Source of the DNA: Patescibacteria group bacterium | Lineage (GTDB): Bacteria; Patescibacteriota; Minisyncoccia; Minisyncoccales; CG1-02-41-26 | DNA: 34,718 bases | Direction of reading: 5' to 3' | Assembly: GCA_023474835.1 (NCBI GenBank) | Contig: JAMCXQ010000034.1 | Coordinates: 1 to 34,718, forward strand | Shown: positions 1 to 8,115 of the stretch, piece after piece | How positions within the stretch are numbered: the first letter of the stretch is position 1 | Layout: each line of letters opens with the position of its first letter | Position numbers and translations under genes: made by a program | The notes under the pieces: generated by a model | Databases searched by the model: none | Seen by the model: only the letters and a program-made list of their open reading frames with translations | What the model was told of the DNA's origin: nothing

Positions 1-121
1 ACAAATCAACCAGTTTTGTTGAATATGGGAAAGTTGAAAGGTAAAAGAATTTTTAAGGAATTCTAATATGTTGACATAACCTGCCCAAATGTTGCGGAAG
101 ATCTGCCCTTTCCTTTTATTT

Positions 122-811
122 ATGGAATTAAAAATTCAAAAAGAGATATTTGAAACGTTTCCGGATTTTATTGCCGGCGTTATTTCAATAAAAGGGTGCG
201 ACAATCAAGGTGGCGTGCCCGAGATTGCCGAGCTTTTGAGAAAAACAGAGAAAAGCCAGATTGAAAAGTTTAGCGGGCTGGAATCGTTCAGCCAGCACCC
301 GCAGATTTTGGCTTGGCGCTCGTGCTATCGTAAATTCGGCGCTGACCCGCACCAATATCGCTGCTCGGTGGAGGCCTTGGTGCGCCGGGTTCTGAAAGGC
401 GGTCAATTGCCCAATATCAATAAACTGGTTGATTTGTATAATTATATTTCGCTTAAATATGTTTTGCCCTCTGGCGGAGAAGACGCGGACAAGGTAGCAG
501 GGGATTTGCTTTTGGGGTTTGCTGACGGTGCGGAGCAGTTTGTCCGGCTGGGGGGCGTTGAAAATGAACCGCCGCAAAAAGGCGAGGTGGTTTACAAAGA
601 CGAAAAGGGCGCGGTTTGCCGCAAATGGAACTGGAGAGAGGCCGACAGAACCAAGCTCACCGAACAAACGCGAAACGCCATAATTATGGTTGAGGCGCTT
701 TCCCCGGCCGTGAAAAGCGAAGTGGAAACCGCCACCGGCGAATTGGCCGGCTTAATCAAAAAACACTGCGGGGGCGAGGTTAATCTGTACCTTGTAGCCA
801 AAGATAGTTGA
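122..811 (+). CDS. B3/B4 tRNA-binding domain protein (PheT B3/B4-like, COG3382-type)
   Basis: ORF; internal ATG at 122 after TTATTT; 'HPQILAWRSCYRKFGADPHQYRCSVEALVRRVLKGGQLPNINKLVDLYNYISLKYVLPSGGED' is typical of free-standing B3/B4 proteins. Confidence 0.8.
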   Translation: MELKIQKEIFETFPDFIAGVISIKGCDNQGGVPEIAELLRKTEKSQIEKFSGLESFSQHPQILAWRSCYRKFGADPHQYRCSVEALVRRVLKGGQLPNINKLVDLYNYISLKYVLPSGGEDADKVAGDLLLGFADGAEQFVRLGGVENEPPQKGEVVYKDEKGAVCRKWNWREADRTKLTEQTRNAIIMVEALSPAVKSEVETATGELAGLIKKHCGGEVNLYLVAKDS

Positions 812-841
812 AGGCGAAAAAAATGAAAAGAACAGCGTCAA

Positions 842-868
842 TTCCCGCTTTTGCGGGGATTTTTTATT
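842..868 (+). terminator. Rho-independent terminator
   Basis: TCCCGC-TTTT-GCGGGGA hairpin followed by TTTTTTATT. Confidence 0.75.
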
Positions 869-910
869 AAAGTTGTTGCGAAAAAGAGATTTTTCGGTTA
901 TAATACCAAT

Positions 911-1444
911 ATGAATTGCCCGAATTGCCAAAATCAGGAATTGGAAAAGATTGTCTTTCACCAAACCAAGGTTGATTTCTGCGATAAGTGTTTGGGTATG
1001 TGGTTTGACGCGGATGAATTGAGGGCTGTGAAAGACGACAAAGATGAAAATCTGAAATGGCTTGACATTGATTTGTGGAAAGACGAAAAACAATTTCAAT
1101 TAAGCCAAAGCCAAAAGGCCTGCCCTAAAGACGGCAGTCCTATGTATGAAACGCAATACAACGATTCGGGCATTGGCGTGGATGTTTGCAATTTGTGCCG
1201 TGGAATTTGGCTTGACCGGGGGGAGTTCAAAAAAATCATTGATTATCTGAAAGAGAAAGCGTATTACGAAACCGCCTATCACTTTTGGAAAAATTTGGCA
1301 AAAGAAGTTTCCGAAGTTTTCATTGGCCCTCAAGGCCTCAAAGATGAAATAGCTGACGTTTTGATTTTGCTGAAAATTTTGAATTACAAATTTCTTGCCA
1401 AGCATCCCTATTCGGCAAATATAATCGCGTCGCTGCCAAAATAG
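911..1444 (+). CDS. Double TFIIB-type zinc-ribbon protein
   Basis: CPNC...CDKCLGMWFDADEL and CPKDG...CNLCRGIWLDRGEF, two zf-TFIIB motifs; likely ATG at 911. Confidence 0.8.
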   Translation: MNCPNCQNQELEKIVFHQTKVDFCDKCLGMWFDADELRAVKDDKDENLKWLDIDLWKDEKQFQLSQSQKACPKDGSPMYETQYNDSGIGVDVCNLCRGIWLDRGEFKKIIDYLKEKAYYETAYHFWKNLAKEVSEVFIGPQGLKDEIADVLILLKILNYKFLAKHPYSANIIASLPK

Positions 1445-1466
1445 GTAAATAAATAAAACCCAAAAT

Positions 1467-1557
1467 CAGAAACCAGAATAACGAAAAAATACCCAATACC
1501 TAAATCCCAAAAATTAGGAATTGGGTATTAAAATATTTTTTCGGCATTCGGGTTTCG
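1467..1557. repeat. Imperfect inverted repeat, intergenic
   Basis: ATACCCAAT (1489-1497) pairs with ATTGGGTAT (1520-1528); outer arms GAAACCAGAATAACGAAAAAAT and ATTTTTTCGGCATTCGGGTTTC also pair imperfectly. Confidence 0.75.
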
Positions 1558-1570
1558 GTATTTTTAAAAT

Positions 1571-2128
1571 ATGGCCATGATTTTTTACGCAATTATCGGC
1601 GTTATCGCCATTATTGTCATCTGGCTCATTGCCAGTTTCAACTCGCTTGTGCGCCTGAAAAACCAGTCGCAGGAGGCCTGGAGCGACATTAACGTTCAGT
1701 TAAAAAGAAGATACGATTTAATTCCCAATTTGGTGCAAACGGTCAAGGGATACGCGGCTCATGAAAAGCTGGTTTTTGAAAACGTCACCCAGGCAAGGGC
1801 TGCGGCAATCAACGCCCAAACGGTTGCCCAAAAAACGCAAACCGAAAATGTTTTGTCGGGCGCTTTAAAATCGCTGTTCGCTGTGGCGGAAGCGTATCCG
1901 CAATTGCAGGCATCGGTGAATTTTCTGGAACTGCAAAGGGAATTGACCGACACCGAAGACAAAGTCCAGGCGGCCCGAAGGTTTTATAACGGCAATGTGC
2001 GGGATTTGGCGATTAAAATTGAAAGTTTCCCGTCGAACATCGTGGCCGGCGCTTTTCTTTTCAAGAAAATGGAGCTGTTTGAGCTGGAAGAAACAGCAGC
2101 CAAAGAGCCGCCCAAAGTGCAGTTTTAA
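1571..2128 (+). CDS. lemA: LemA family protein
   Basis: N-terminal TM then 'FNSLVRLKNQSQEAWSDINVQLKRRYDLIPNLVQTVKGYAAHE', the LemA signature. Confidence 0.93.
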   Translation: MAMIFYAIIGVIAIIVIWLIASFNSLVRLKNQSQEAWSDINVQLKRRYDLIPNLVQTVKGYAAHEKLVFENVTQARAAAINAQTVAQKTQTENVLSGALKSLFAVAEAYPQLQASVNFLELQRELTDTEDKVQAARRFYNGNVRDLAIKIESFPSNIVAGAFLFKKMELFELEETAAKEPPKVQF

Positions 2129-2185
2129 TTTTTTGAGCGGCAAATTTTGACTTTTTGACTGTTTGATGTAGAATAAAAAAGAAAT

Positions 2186-2392
2186 ATGGAACAACAAATT
2201 GTTTTTGAAAAAAAGAAAAATCAGGTTGTTTTGGATAGCCGTTCTTTTTTTGCCCTGCAGCAAAAAGCCGCTTTTTTGGCTGGTATTTTAGATTTTATTG
2301 AAGATAAAGCCCTGGGCTATTTGATGAAGGAAACAGAAAACGAAGAAAACATTTCTTTGAAAGAAGCCAAAAAAATAGCTCGGGGGTTTTAA
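2186..2392 (+). CDS. Putative antitoxin of the adjacent RelE-like toxin
   Basis: 68-aa ORF immediately upstream of the RelE/ParE-like ORF; assigned mainly by position and size. Confidence 0.55.
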   Translation: MEQQIVFEKKKNQVVLDSRSFFALQQKAAFLAGILDFIEDKALGYLMKETENEENISLKEAKKIARGF

Positions 2393-2399
2393 TCGCAGA

Positions 2400-2672
2400 A
2401 TGATAGTATTTTTTAAGAAAACTTTTCTTAAAGATTTTGCCAGATTGCCTCAAAATATTCGGGCGGAAGTCAAAGAGATTTGTTTTGACGTTTTTCCGAA
2501 AACTAAAAATTTGAGCGAATTTAAGGATTTTCCCTTCCGTAAAATGGAGGGTTTTCAATTTTATTGGCGTATTAAAGTGAAAGATTTTCGGATTGGTTTT
2601 AAAAAAACCGACGGGGAAGTTGTTTTTATGCGGGTTTTGTCAAGAAAGGACATCTACAAACTTTTTCCTTAA
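2400..2672 (+). CDS. RelE/ParE-family toxin
   Basis: 90 aa; 'FLKDFARLPQNIRAEV...YWRIKVKDFRIGFKKTDGEVVFMRVLSRKDIYKLFP', typical RelE pattern. Confidence 0.78.
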   Translation: MIVFFKKTFLKDFARLPQNIRAEVKEICFDVFPKTKNLSEFKDFPFRKMEGFQFYWRIKVKDFRIGFKKTDGEVVFMRVLSRKDIYKLFP

Positions 2673-2675
2673 AAT

Positions 2676-3578
2676 ATGGCAACATTATACAGCCAAGCCA
2701 ATTCCAATATCCGCAAGACCTGGGTTTTAATGTCCGCCTTTTTTGTTTTTATTATTTTTCTGGGCTGGCTTTTGAGCCGGTATTTCCAGGGTCCGGCTAT
2801 TTTGTATTTTGCCGTGTTTTTGAGCGTTTTGATGTCCGTGGCTTCCTACTGGTGGAGCGATAAAATCGTTTTATCAATGGTCAAGGCCAAGCCGATTGCG
2901 GAAAAAGACAATCAGGAACTTTACCATATCGTGGAAAACCTTTGCATTGCCAGTGGTTTGCAAATGCCCAAAATTTACATTATACCCGAAGCCCAGGCAA
3001 ATGCTTTTGCCACAGGCAGGGACGAGAAGCACGCGGTAGTGGCGGTTTCGGCCGGGCTTTTGCAGAAATTAAATAAAACGGAATTGGAAGGAGTGATTAG
3101 CCACGAGTTGAGCCACATAAAAAACAAAGACACGCTGTTGCAGGCGGTTGTCGTGATTTTGGTGGGGGCGGTGGCCATAACGGCCGACTTCTTTTTGCGC
3201 TTTGGCACGGTTGCCCGAATGTCCGATGACGAGGATTCCAAAGTCGGCTTAATTTTTATGGTTTTGGGTTTGATAGCGGCGATTTTGGCACCCATAGCCG
3301 CCACCCTGATTCAACTGGCGATTTCCAGGAAAAGAGAATTTTTGGCGGACGCTTCCGGCGCCCTGCTGACCCGTTATCCGGAAGGATTGGCAAGCGCTTT
3401 GGAAAAAATATCAGCCGACCCAACGCCAATGCAAAAAGTCAATAATTCAACCGCCCATTTGTTTATCAGTTCGCCTTTCAAAGGCCGGCAAAAAACAACT
3501 TGGCTTGTTAAATTATTTATGACCCATCCGCCCGTTGAAGAAAGGGTAAGAGCCCTAAGGGGTTTGGGGATAAAATAA
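2676..3578 (+). CDS. htpX: Protease HtpX (M48 zinc metalloprotease)
   Basis: HELSHIKNKD zinc motif, multiple TM segments, C-terminal 'MTHPPVEERVRAL'. Confidence 0.95.
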   Translation: MATLYSQANSNIRKTWVLMSAFFVFIIFLGWLLSRYFQGPAILYFAVFLSVLMSVASYWWSDKIVLSMVKAKPIAEKDNQELYHIVENLCIASGLQMPKIYIIPEAQANAFATGRDEKHAVVAVSAGLLQKLNKTELEGVISHELSHIKNKDTLLQAVVVILVGAVAITADFFLRFGTVARMSDDEDSKVGLIFMVLGLIAAILAPIAATLIQLAISRKREFLADASGALLTRYPEGLASALEKISADPTPMQKVNNSTAHLFISSPFKGRQKTTWLVKLFMTHPPVEERVRALRGLGIK

Positions 3579-3627
3579 TCTTTGACATTGATTTTCTGTT
3601 CTTTTTTGTTAAGATATAAAAAACATT

Positions 3628-3876
3628 ATGGCTGTGAAAGCAATGGGAAACAATTTAATAAATGTTTCTGAAAAATTATTGAAAGGACAGGGCGGCGCAG
3701 TGATTTTGGGATTGAAGCAGTATAAAGAATTTTTGAAATACGAAATGGAAAAAGAGCGCATTGATGAAACTATTCGCGACGGGCTGGCCGCAAAAAAGAA
3801 AGGGGAAACTGAAACTATGGAAAGTTTTCTTAAAAAAGATTATCCGCAGCTATATGCAGATGTCTGGGGGATATAA
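3628..3876 (+). CDS. Small antitoxin-like protein (Phd/YefM-like?), no adjacent toxin
   Basis: 82 aa; 'LINVSEKLLKGQGGAVILGLKQYKEFLKYEMEKERIDETIRDGLAAKKKGE' resembles antitoxin layout. Confidence 0.45.
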   Translation: MAVKAMGNNLINVSEKLLKGQGGAVILGLKQYKEFLKYEMEKERIDETIRDGLAAKKKGETETMESFLKKDYPQLYADVWGI

Positions 3877-3923
3877 AGAACATTGGTTTTTTGGATAAAT
3901 TTTGATTTCAGGGTAAAATTTAT

Positions 3924-3953
3924 CTTCCTTTCAGACAAGGAAGTTTTGTTTTT
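3924..3953 (+). terminator. Rho-independent terminator
   Basis: CTTCCTT-tcagac-AAGGAAG followed by TTTTGTTTTT. Confidence 0.8.
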
Positions 3954-3993
3954 AGAAGCTGGAATCCATGATATGTATCGCTAGTTCCAATGA

Positions 3994-4078
3994 GGTGGGG
4001 TACGAAAGTGGCTTAATCGAACGGCCTGGAGCGCCGTGCCCCGTAAGGGGCTCGTGGGTTCGAATCCCACCCCCACCG
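3994..4078 (+). tRNA. tRNA-Ser(GGA)
   Basis: Acceptor GGTGGGG/CCCCACC, anticodon stem-loop ACGGC-CTGGAGC-GCCGT, long variable arm GCCCCGTAAGGGGC, T-arm GTGGG-TTCGAAT-CCCAC; CCA not encoded. Confidence 0.95.
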
Positions 4079-4218
4079 CAAAATAATGAGCGAAGCGAAT
4101 ATATTTTGCGAGAGGGGAGCGAGCCAACTGCTTGGCTCGCGAAGGGATTCGAAGGGCGAGCCATGCCCCGTCCCAAACGGGGCCGCGAGCCCAGGGCGTA
4201 AATCCCATCCCCACCGCA
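4079..4218. repeat. Structured repeat downstream of tRNA-Ser, ending in a degenerate copy of the tRNA 3' end
   Basis: Hairpin GCGAGCCAA-CTGC-TTGGCTCGC (4119-4140); ATGCCCCGTcccaaACGGGGC variable-arm-like hairpin; AATCCCATCCCCACCGCA (4201-4218) matches tRNA-Ser 3' AATCCCACCCCCACCGCA at 17/18. Confidence 0.8.
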
Positions 4219-4249
4219 GAATATAATCTTGTTAAAAAATTTTTATTTT

Positions 4250-5884
4250 ATGACCACCAAATACATTTTTGTTTCGGGCGGAGTGATTTCCAGTTTGGGC
4301 AAGGGAATCACCGCCGCTTCCATAGCCAATCTTTTGCAGGCCAAGGGCTACAAAACCACCAATGTCAAGTGCGAAATGTACGTCAACATTGACGCGGGCA
4401 CCATACGGCCAACCGAGCACGGCGAAGTTTTCGTGACCGGCGACGGCATTGAAACCGACCAGGACATCGGCTCATACGAAAGGTTTTTGGGCTTTGACTT
4501 GGGAAAAGAAAACTTTTTAACCACCGGCCAAATTTATCAGGAGGTTATCAAAAGAGAAAGAAACCTGGAATACGACGGCGAAGATGTTGAAGTGGTGCCG
4601 CACGTGCCCGAAGAAATAATCCGCCGTATAAAAGAAGCGGGCGAAAAAGCCAAAGCCGAATTTGTCATTGCGGAGCTTGGGGGCACGGTGGGGGAGTACC
4701 AGGGCGTTTTGTTTTTGGAAGCCAACCGGATGATGAAGCTGAAAAATCCCAAAGACATAATGCATATTCATGTTTCTTATCTGCCCATTCCTTCAACAGT
4801 GGGGGAAATGAAAACTAAACCGGTGCAGTATTCGGTGCGCACTTTGAACGCCGCGGGCATTCAGCCGGATTTCGTGGTTGGCCGGGCAGAAAAGCCGATG
4901 GACGACAAAAGAAAAGAAAAAATTTCGCTTTTTTGCGGGGTGCCCAAAGGAAACGTCATTTCCAACCCCGACGTTTCGTCAATTTACGAAGTGCCTTTGG
5001 TTTTGGAAGAGCAGAAAATGGCGGATAAAATCCTGGCTTATTTTGGCAAAAAGCCCCGAAAAAACGATTTAACGAAATGGAAAAACCTGGTCAAAAAAAT
5101 AAAAACGGTTTCAAACGAACTCAAAATCGGCATTGTCGGCAAATATTTTCAAACCGGTGATTTCACTTTGGAGGATTCCTATGTTTCAATAATTGAGGCG
5201 ATAAAGCACGCCTGCTGGGTGTGCGGGGTTAAGCCGAAAATCCAGTGGTTGGCCAGCGAAAAATACGAAAAAGACGGCTCGTCGGTGGCCGAGCTGAAAG
5301 AATACAGCGGCGTGATTGTGCCGGGCGGTTATGGCTCGCGGGGCACTTCGGGCAAAATTTTAGCCATTGAATATTTACGCAAAAACAAAATCCCGTTTCT
5401 GGGCCTGTGCTATGGAATGCAGCTGGCAGTGGTTGAATTCAGCCGCAATGTCGCCGCGTTTTCGGGCGCCAACACCACGGAAATTGACCCGAAAACGCCT
5501 CGTGCGGTTATCTGCTTAATGAGCGAGCAAAAGGAACTTTTGAGAAACAGGCAATACGGCGACACCCAGCGTTTGGGCAATTACGACTGCGAAATCACGC
5601 CGGGCACTTTGGCAAGCCGGGCTTACAAAAAACAAAACATTGTTGAACGCCACCGCCACCGCTACGAATTTAACAACAAATACCGCGATGTTCTGCAAAA
5701 CAAAGGTTTGGTTATAAGCGGCATAAATCCGCAAAGAAATTTAGTGGAGATTATTGAACTGAAAAATCACCCGTTTTTCCTGGGCACGCAGTTCCATCCG
5801 GAATTTAAGTCCCGGCCGCTTGACCCCCATCCCTTGTTTGTGGAATTTGTCAAAGCGAGCAAAAGCCGCGAAATTAGCAGGTAA
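4250..5884 (+). CDS. pyrG: CTP synthase
   Basis: 'TKYIFVSGGVISSLGKGITAASIANLLQAKGY' N-terminus and GATase 'PFLGLCYGMQLAVVEFSRNV'; ATG at 4250 preferred over TTG at 4229. Confidence 0.97.
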   Translation: MTTKYIFVSGGVISSLGKGITAASIANLLQAKGYKTTNVKCEMYVNIDAGTIRPTEHGEVFVTGDGIETDQDIGSYERFLGFDLGKENFLTTGQIYQEVIKRERNLEYDGEDVEVVPHVPEEIIRRIKEAGEKAKAEFVIAELGGTVGEYQGVLFLEANRMMKLKNPKDIMHIHVSYLPIPSTVGEMKTKPVQYSVRTLNAAGIQPDFVVGRAEKPMDDKRKEKISLFCGVPKGNVISNPDVSSIYEVPLVLEEQKMADKILAYFGKKPRKNDLTKWKNLVKKIKTVSNELKIGIVGKYFQTGDFTLEDSYVSIIEAIKHACWVCGVKPKIQWLASEKYEKDGSSVAELKEYSGVIVPGGYGSRGTSGKILAIEYLRKNKIPFLGLCYGMQLAVVEFSRNVAAFSGANTTEIDPKTPRAVICLMSEQKELLRNRQYGDTQRLGNYDCEITPGTLASRAYKKQNIVERHRHRYEFNNKYRDVLQNKGLVISGINPQRNLVEIIELKNHPFFLGTQFHPEFKSRPLDPHPLFVEFVKASKSREISR

Positions 5885-5888
5885 ATTT

Positions 5889-6278
5889 ATGGATTTTTCT
5901 TTGTCAAAAAGAATTCAAAAAGCCCCAAAACCTGTCAGCGACAGCCAGCCGGCTGGAAAGCCGGACTTCCAAAGGCCGCGGGTTTCAAAAAACATTTTTG
6001 GCGTGAGCGGTTTTGCTTCGCGGCTGAAAATGCAAAAAAGTTTGGCAAAATCATACAGCGAAATAAAAAAAGTGCCGGTTTGGAAAATTGACAAAACCAA
6101 AGAACAGGAAATTTTTCAGCAGTTTTTCCCCGATAAAACCCAGAAACCGTTTTTCAGGAAGCCGGATGTTGCGGAAAACCTGCGTTCGTGGAGTAAAGAA
6201 AAAATCTGGGCAAAAGGCAGGCAAAAAGCCGACCTGATTGAAAAAATCCAAATCCTCAAAAAAGCCAGCGGAGTTTAA
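5889..6278 (+). CDS. Hypothetical basic protein (129 aa)
   Basis: ORF from ATG 5889 between pyrG and recO, same strand; no recognised domain. Confidence 0.6.
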   Translation: MDFSLSKRIQKAPKPVSDSQPAGKPDFQRPRVSKNIFGVSGFASRLKMQKSLAKSYSEIKKVPVWKIDKTKEQEIFQQFFPDKTQKPFFRKPDVAENLRSWSKEKIWAKGRQKADLIEKIQILKKASGV

Positions 6279-6319
6279 GCGTTTCAAGCTGCGCCTTAAG
6301 GCGCAGCTTGAAACGCTTA
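6276..6319. repeat. Perfect 44-bp palindrome
   Basis: TAAGCGTTTCAAGCTGCGCCTT / AAGGCGCAGCTTGAAACGCTTA, no mismatch; contains the upstream stop codon. Confidence 0.97.
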
Positions 6320-6328
6320 CCTATTTTT

Positions 6329-7114
6329 ATGGCATACCAGCATTACAGAACCAGGGCGATTTTTCTGGCGAAAGAAGACAGGGTTGAGGCGGACCAGATT
6401 TTTTTTGTTTATACAGCCGACTTGGGGAAGCTGGAAATAACCGGCAAGGCAATCCGCAAGATAGATTCAAAGCTGCGTTCGGGCGCTGGTTTGTTTTATT
6501 ATTCGGAAATTGAATTTGTGCAGGGCAAAAACCAAAAAACATTAACCGACGCGGTTTTAATTGATAAATTCCAGAACGTTTTGAACGAGCCGGCAAAGTT
6601 ATCCATTGCCGCCCAAATCTGCCAAATCGCCCATTCCCTGCTCGGTTTCGAGCAGCCTGATGAAAAGGTTTGGGTCTTGCTCTTGTTTTCTTTGCAGGGT
6701 TTGGGAAACTTACCACTTACCGCTTACAGCTTACAGCTTACTTACTATTATTTTTTTTGGAATTTGCTCACTTTGTCGGGTTATTCTCCTCAGCTGCGTT
6801 TTTGCGCCGTTTGCAATAAAAAACTTATGCCTGAAACGTTTTTTTTCTCGCCGGGGGAGGGCGGAGTGGTTTGCTGGCAGTGTTTTGGAAAAATAAGAAA
6901 AGCAAGGGAGCAATGCTTGAAAGAGCAGGGGATAAACGGGTTAAAAGCAAAAGACATACTGGCCAAAGAGGCCCTGGAAATTACCGTTGGAGCCGTGAAA
7001 ATTTTACGACTGATTTTAGACGCGCGGTTTAATCCGATAAAGCAGGTTATGGGGGAGGCAAAGGACTTTGAAAACCTGCGCCAAATCACCGAACTGCAAA
7101 AAGAATTTTCATAA
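6329..7114 (+). CDS. recO: DNA repair protein RecO
   Basis: 'YRTRAIFLAKEDRVEADQIFFVYTADLGKLEITGKAIRK' OB-fold start and 'LRFCAVCNKKL...GGVVCWQC' zinc finger; ATG at 6329. Confidence 0.82.
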   Translation: MAYQHYRTRAIFLAKEDRVEADQIFFVYTADLGKLEITGKAIRKIDSKLRSGAGLFYYSEIEFVQGKNQKTLTDAVLIDKFQNVLNEPAKLSIAAQICQIAHSLLGFEQPDEKVWVLLLFSLQGLGNLPLTAYSLQLTYYYFFWNLLTLSGYSPQLRFCAVCNKKLMPETFFFSPGEGGVVCWQCFGKIRKAREQCLKEQGINGLKAKDILAKEALEITVGAVKILRLILDARFNPIKQVMGEAKDFENLRQITELQKEFS

Positions 7115-7160
7115 CCGCTTGGGATATAATGACAAAAGATAATTAAATAACAACTGTGGG

Positions 7161-7193
7161 AAACTGCCCCTTGCAATTTGTGGCAGTTTTATT
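7161..7193 (+). terminator. Rho-independent terminator
   Basis: AAACTGCC-ccttgcaatttgt-GGCAGTTT then TATTAT. Confidence 0.65.
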
Positions 7194-7239
7194 ATAATTC
7201 AGGAAAGGTCGTAATCAAGATTTAGTAAAAATAATTTTT

Positions 7240-7593
7240 ATGGAGAACAAAGATAAAATCATTGAATTGATTATTTCAAAAAAGAAAACGCCAAAAGAAA
7301 TGGCAATAATTCTAAAAATCACTGAAAGACAAGTTCATTTTTTATTAGAAAAATGGGGAGTTCAAATCCCTAGGAGAAAGTATAAAAGGGTTCCTATACC
7401 AGATCGTGAGACGCTTTTACGTCTTTATGAACAGAATAAAACAACTTCTGGTGTGTCAAAAGTTATGGGAGTGGGTATTAATACAATTGCAAGGTGGATG
7501 AAAGAATTAAAAATACCTACAAAAAGATTACAAATGAGCGAAAGTGAAAAGATTAAGCTTTTGGAATACCACATAAATAGGTTAAAGATATAA
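7240..7593 (+). CDS. Small protein with two HTH-like segments
   Basis: 'TPKEMAIILKITERQVHFLLEKWGVQIPRR' and 'TTSGVSKVMGVGINTIARWMKELKIPTKR'. Confidence 0.65.
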   Translation: MENKDKIIELIISKKKTPKEMAIILKITERQVHFLLEKWGVQIPRRKYKRVPIPDRETLLRLYEQNKTTSGVSKVMGVGINTIARWMKELKIPTKRLQMSESEKIKLLEYHINRLKI

Positions 7594-7698
7594 AAGATAC
7601 GTAATCGGCTTAAATGTAGATTATCGAAGGGCGCATGCTATAATTTAATAATCACGATTGAAAAAGGTCGAAAGATTATGTTCAGTAAAAAAATAATT

Positions 7699-7995
7699 AT
7701 GGAACAATCTATCCAACAAAATCAATTTCAGATAAAGGCTGGCGACAGCGAAATTAAGGGAGTATATGCTAATGTTATGCAGGTTCAACATTCAAAAGAG
7801 GAGTTCTGCTTGGATTTTTTGAATATTTTTCCACCATTAGGAGTACTAACCGCAAGAATTATTATCAGCCCCGGGCATTTAAAAAGAATGATTAAGGTTT
7901 TAGACAATGTTCTGACTAAATACGAAAAAGAATTTGGTTCTATTGGAGAAGCACAGGAGCCGCCAAAACCAGAAGTTGGTTTTGTAATGAAATAA
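7699..7995 (+). CDS. DUF3467 domain protein
   Basis: 'YANVMQVQHSKEEFCLDFLNIFPPLGVLTARIIISPGHLKRMIKVLDNVLTKYEKEFG'. Confidence 0.82.
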   Translation: MEQSIQQNQFQIKAGDSEIKGVYANVMQVQHSKEEFCLDFLNIFPPLGVLTARIIISPGHLKRMIKVLDNVLTKYEKEFGSIGEAQEPPKPEVGFVMK

Positions 7996-8000
7996 AAAGA

Positions 8001-8050
8001 GCGAGGGTTTGCCATTTTCTAGAAACGGCACCCTCGCCCCTTCCATTTTT
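8001..8050 (+). terminator. Probable terminator
   Basis: GCGAGGG...CCCTCGC hairpin followed at a short distance by a T-rich tract. Confidence 0.6.
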
Positions 8051-8115
8051 ATTATAACCCAATTTTAGAAAAAATAAAAAACCATATCGCTTGATAAATT
8101 TGAGCGATTAAAACA

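Noticed and set aside
185-667. Long minus-strand ORFs overlapping clear + strand genes (e.g. 185-667, 11245-11772, 17757-18287, 20792-21628)
   Set aside because: They are antisense to well-supported genes and have no recognisable domains; treated as spurious.
3952-4214. ORFs such as 'GGGGIRTHEPLTGHGAPGRSIKPLSYPT' and 'VGVGFEPTSPLRGTALQAVRLSHFRTPP'
   Set aside because: These are antisense translations of tRNA-Ser and its flanking repeat, a well-known spurious ORF pattern.
5945-5956. CCAGCCGGCTGG palindrome in the hypothetical gene after pyrG
   Set aside because: Short and within coding sequence; not distinguishable from chance without a genome-wide count.
6276-6319. Rho-independent terminator
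   Set aside because: Palindrome is followed by CCTATTTTTATG rather than an immediate T-tract, and it sits at the recO start; kept as a palindrome instead.
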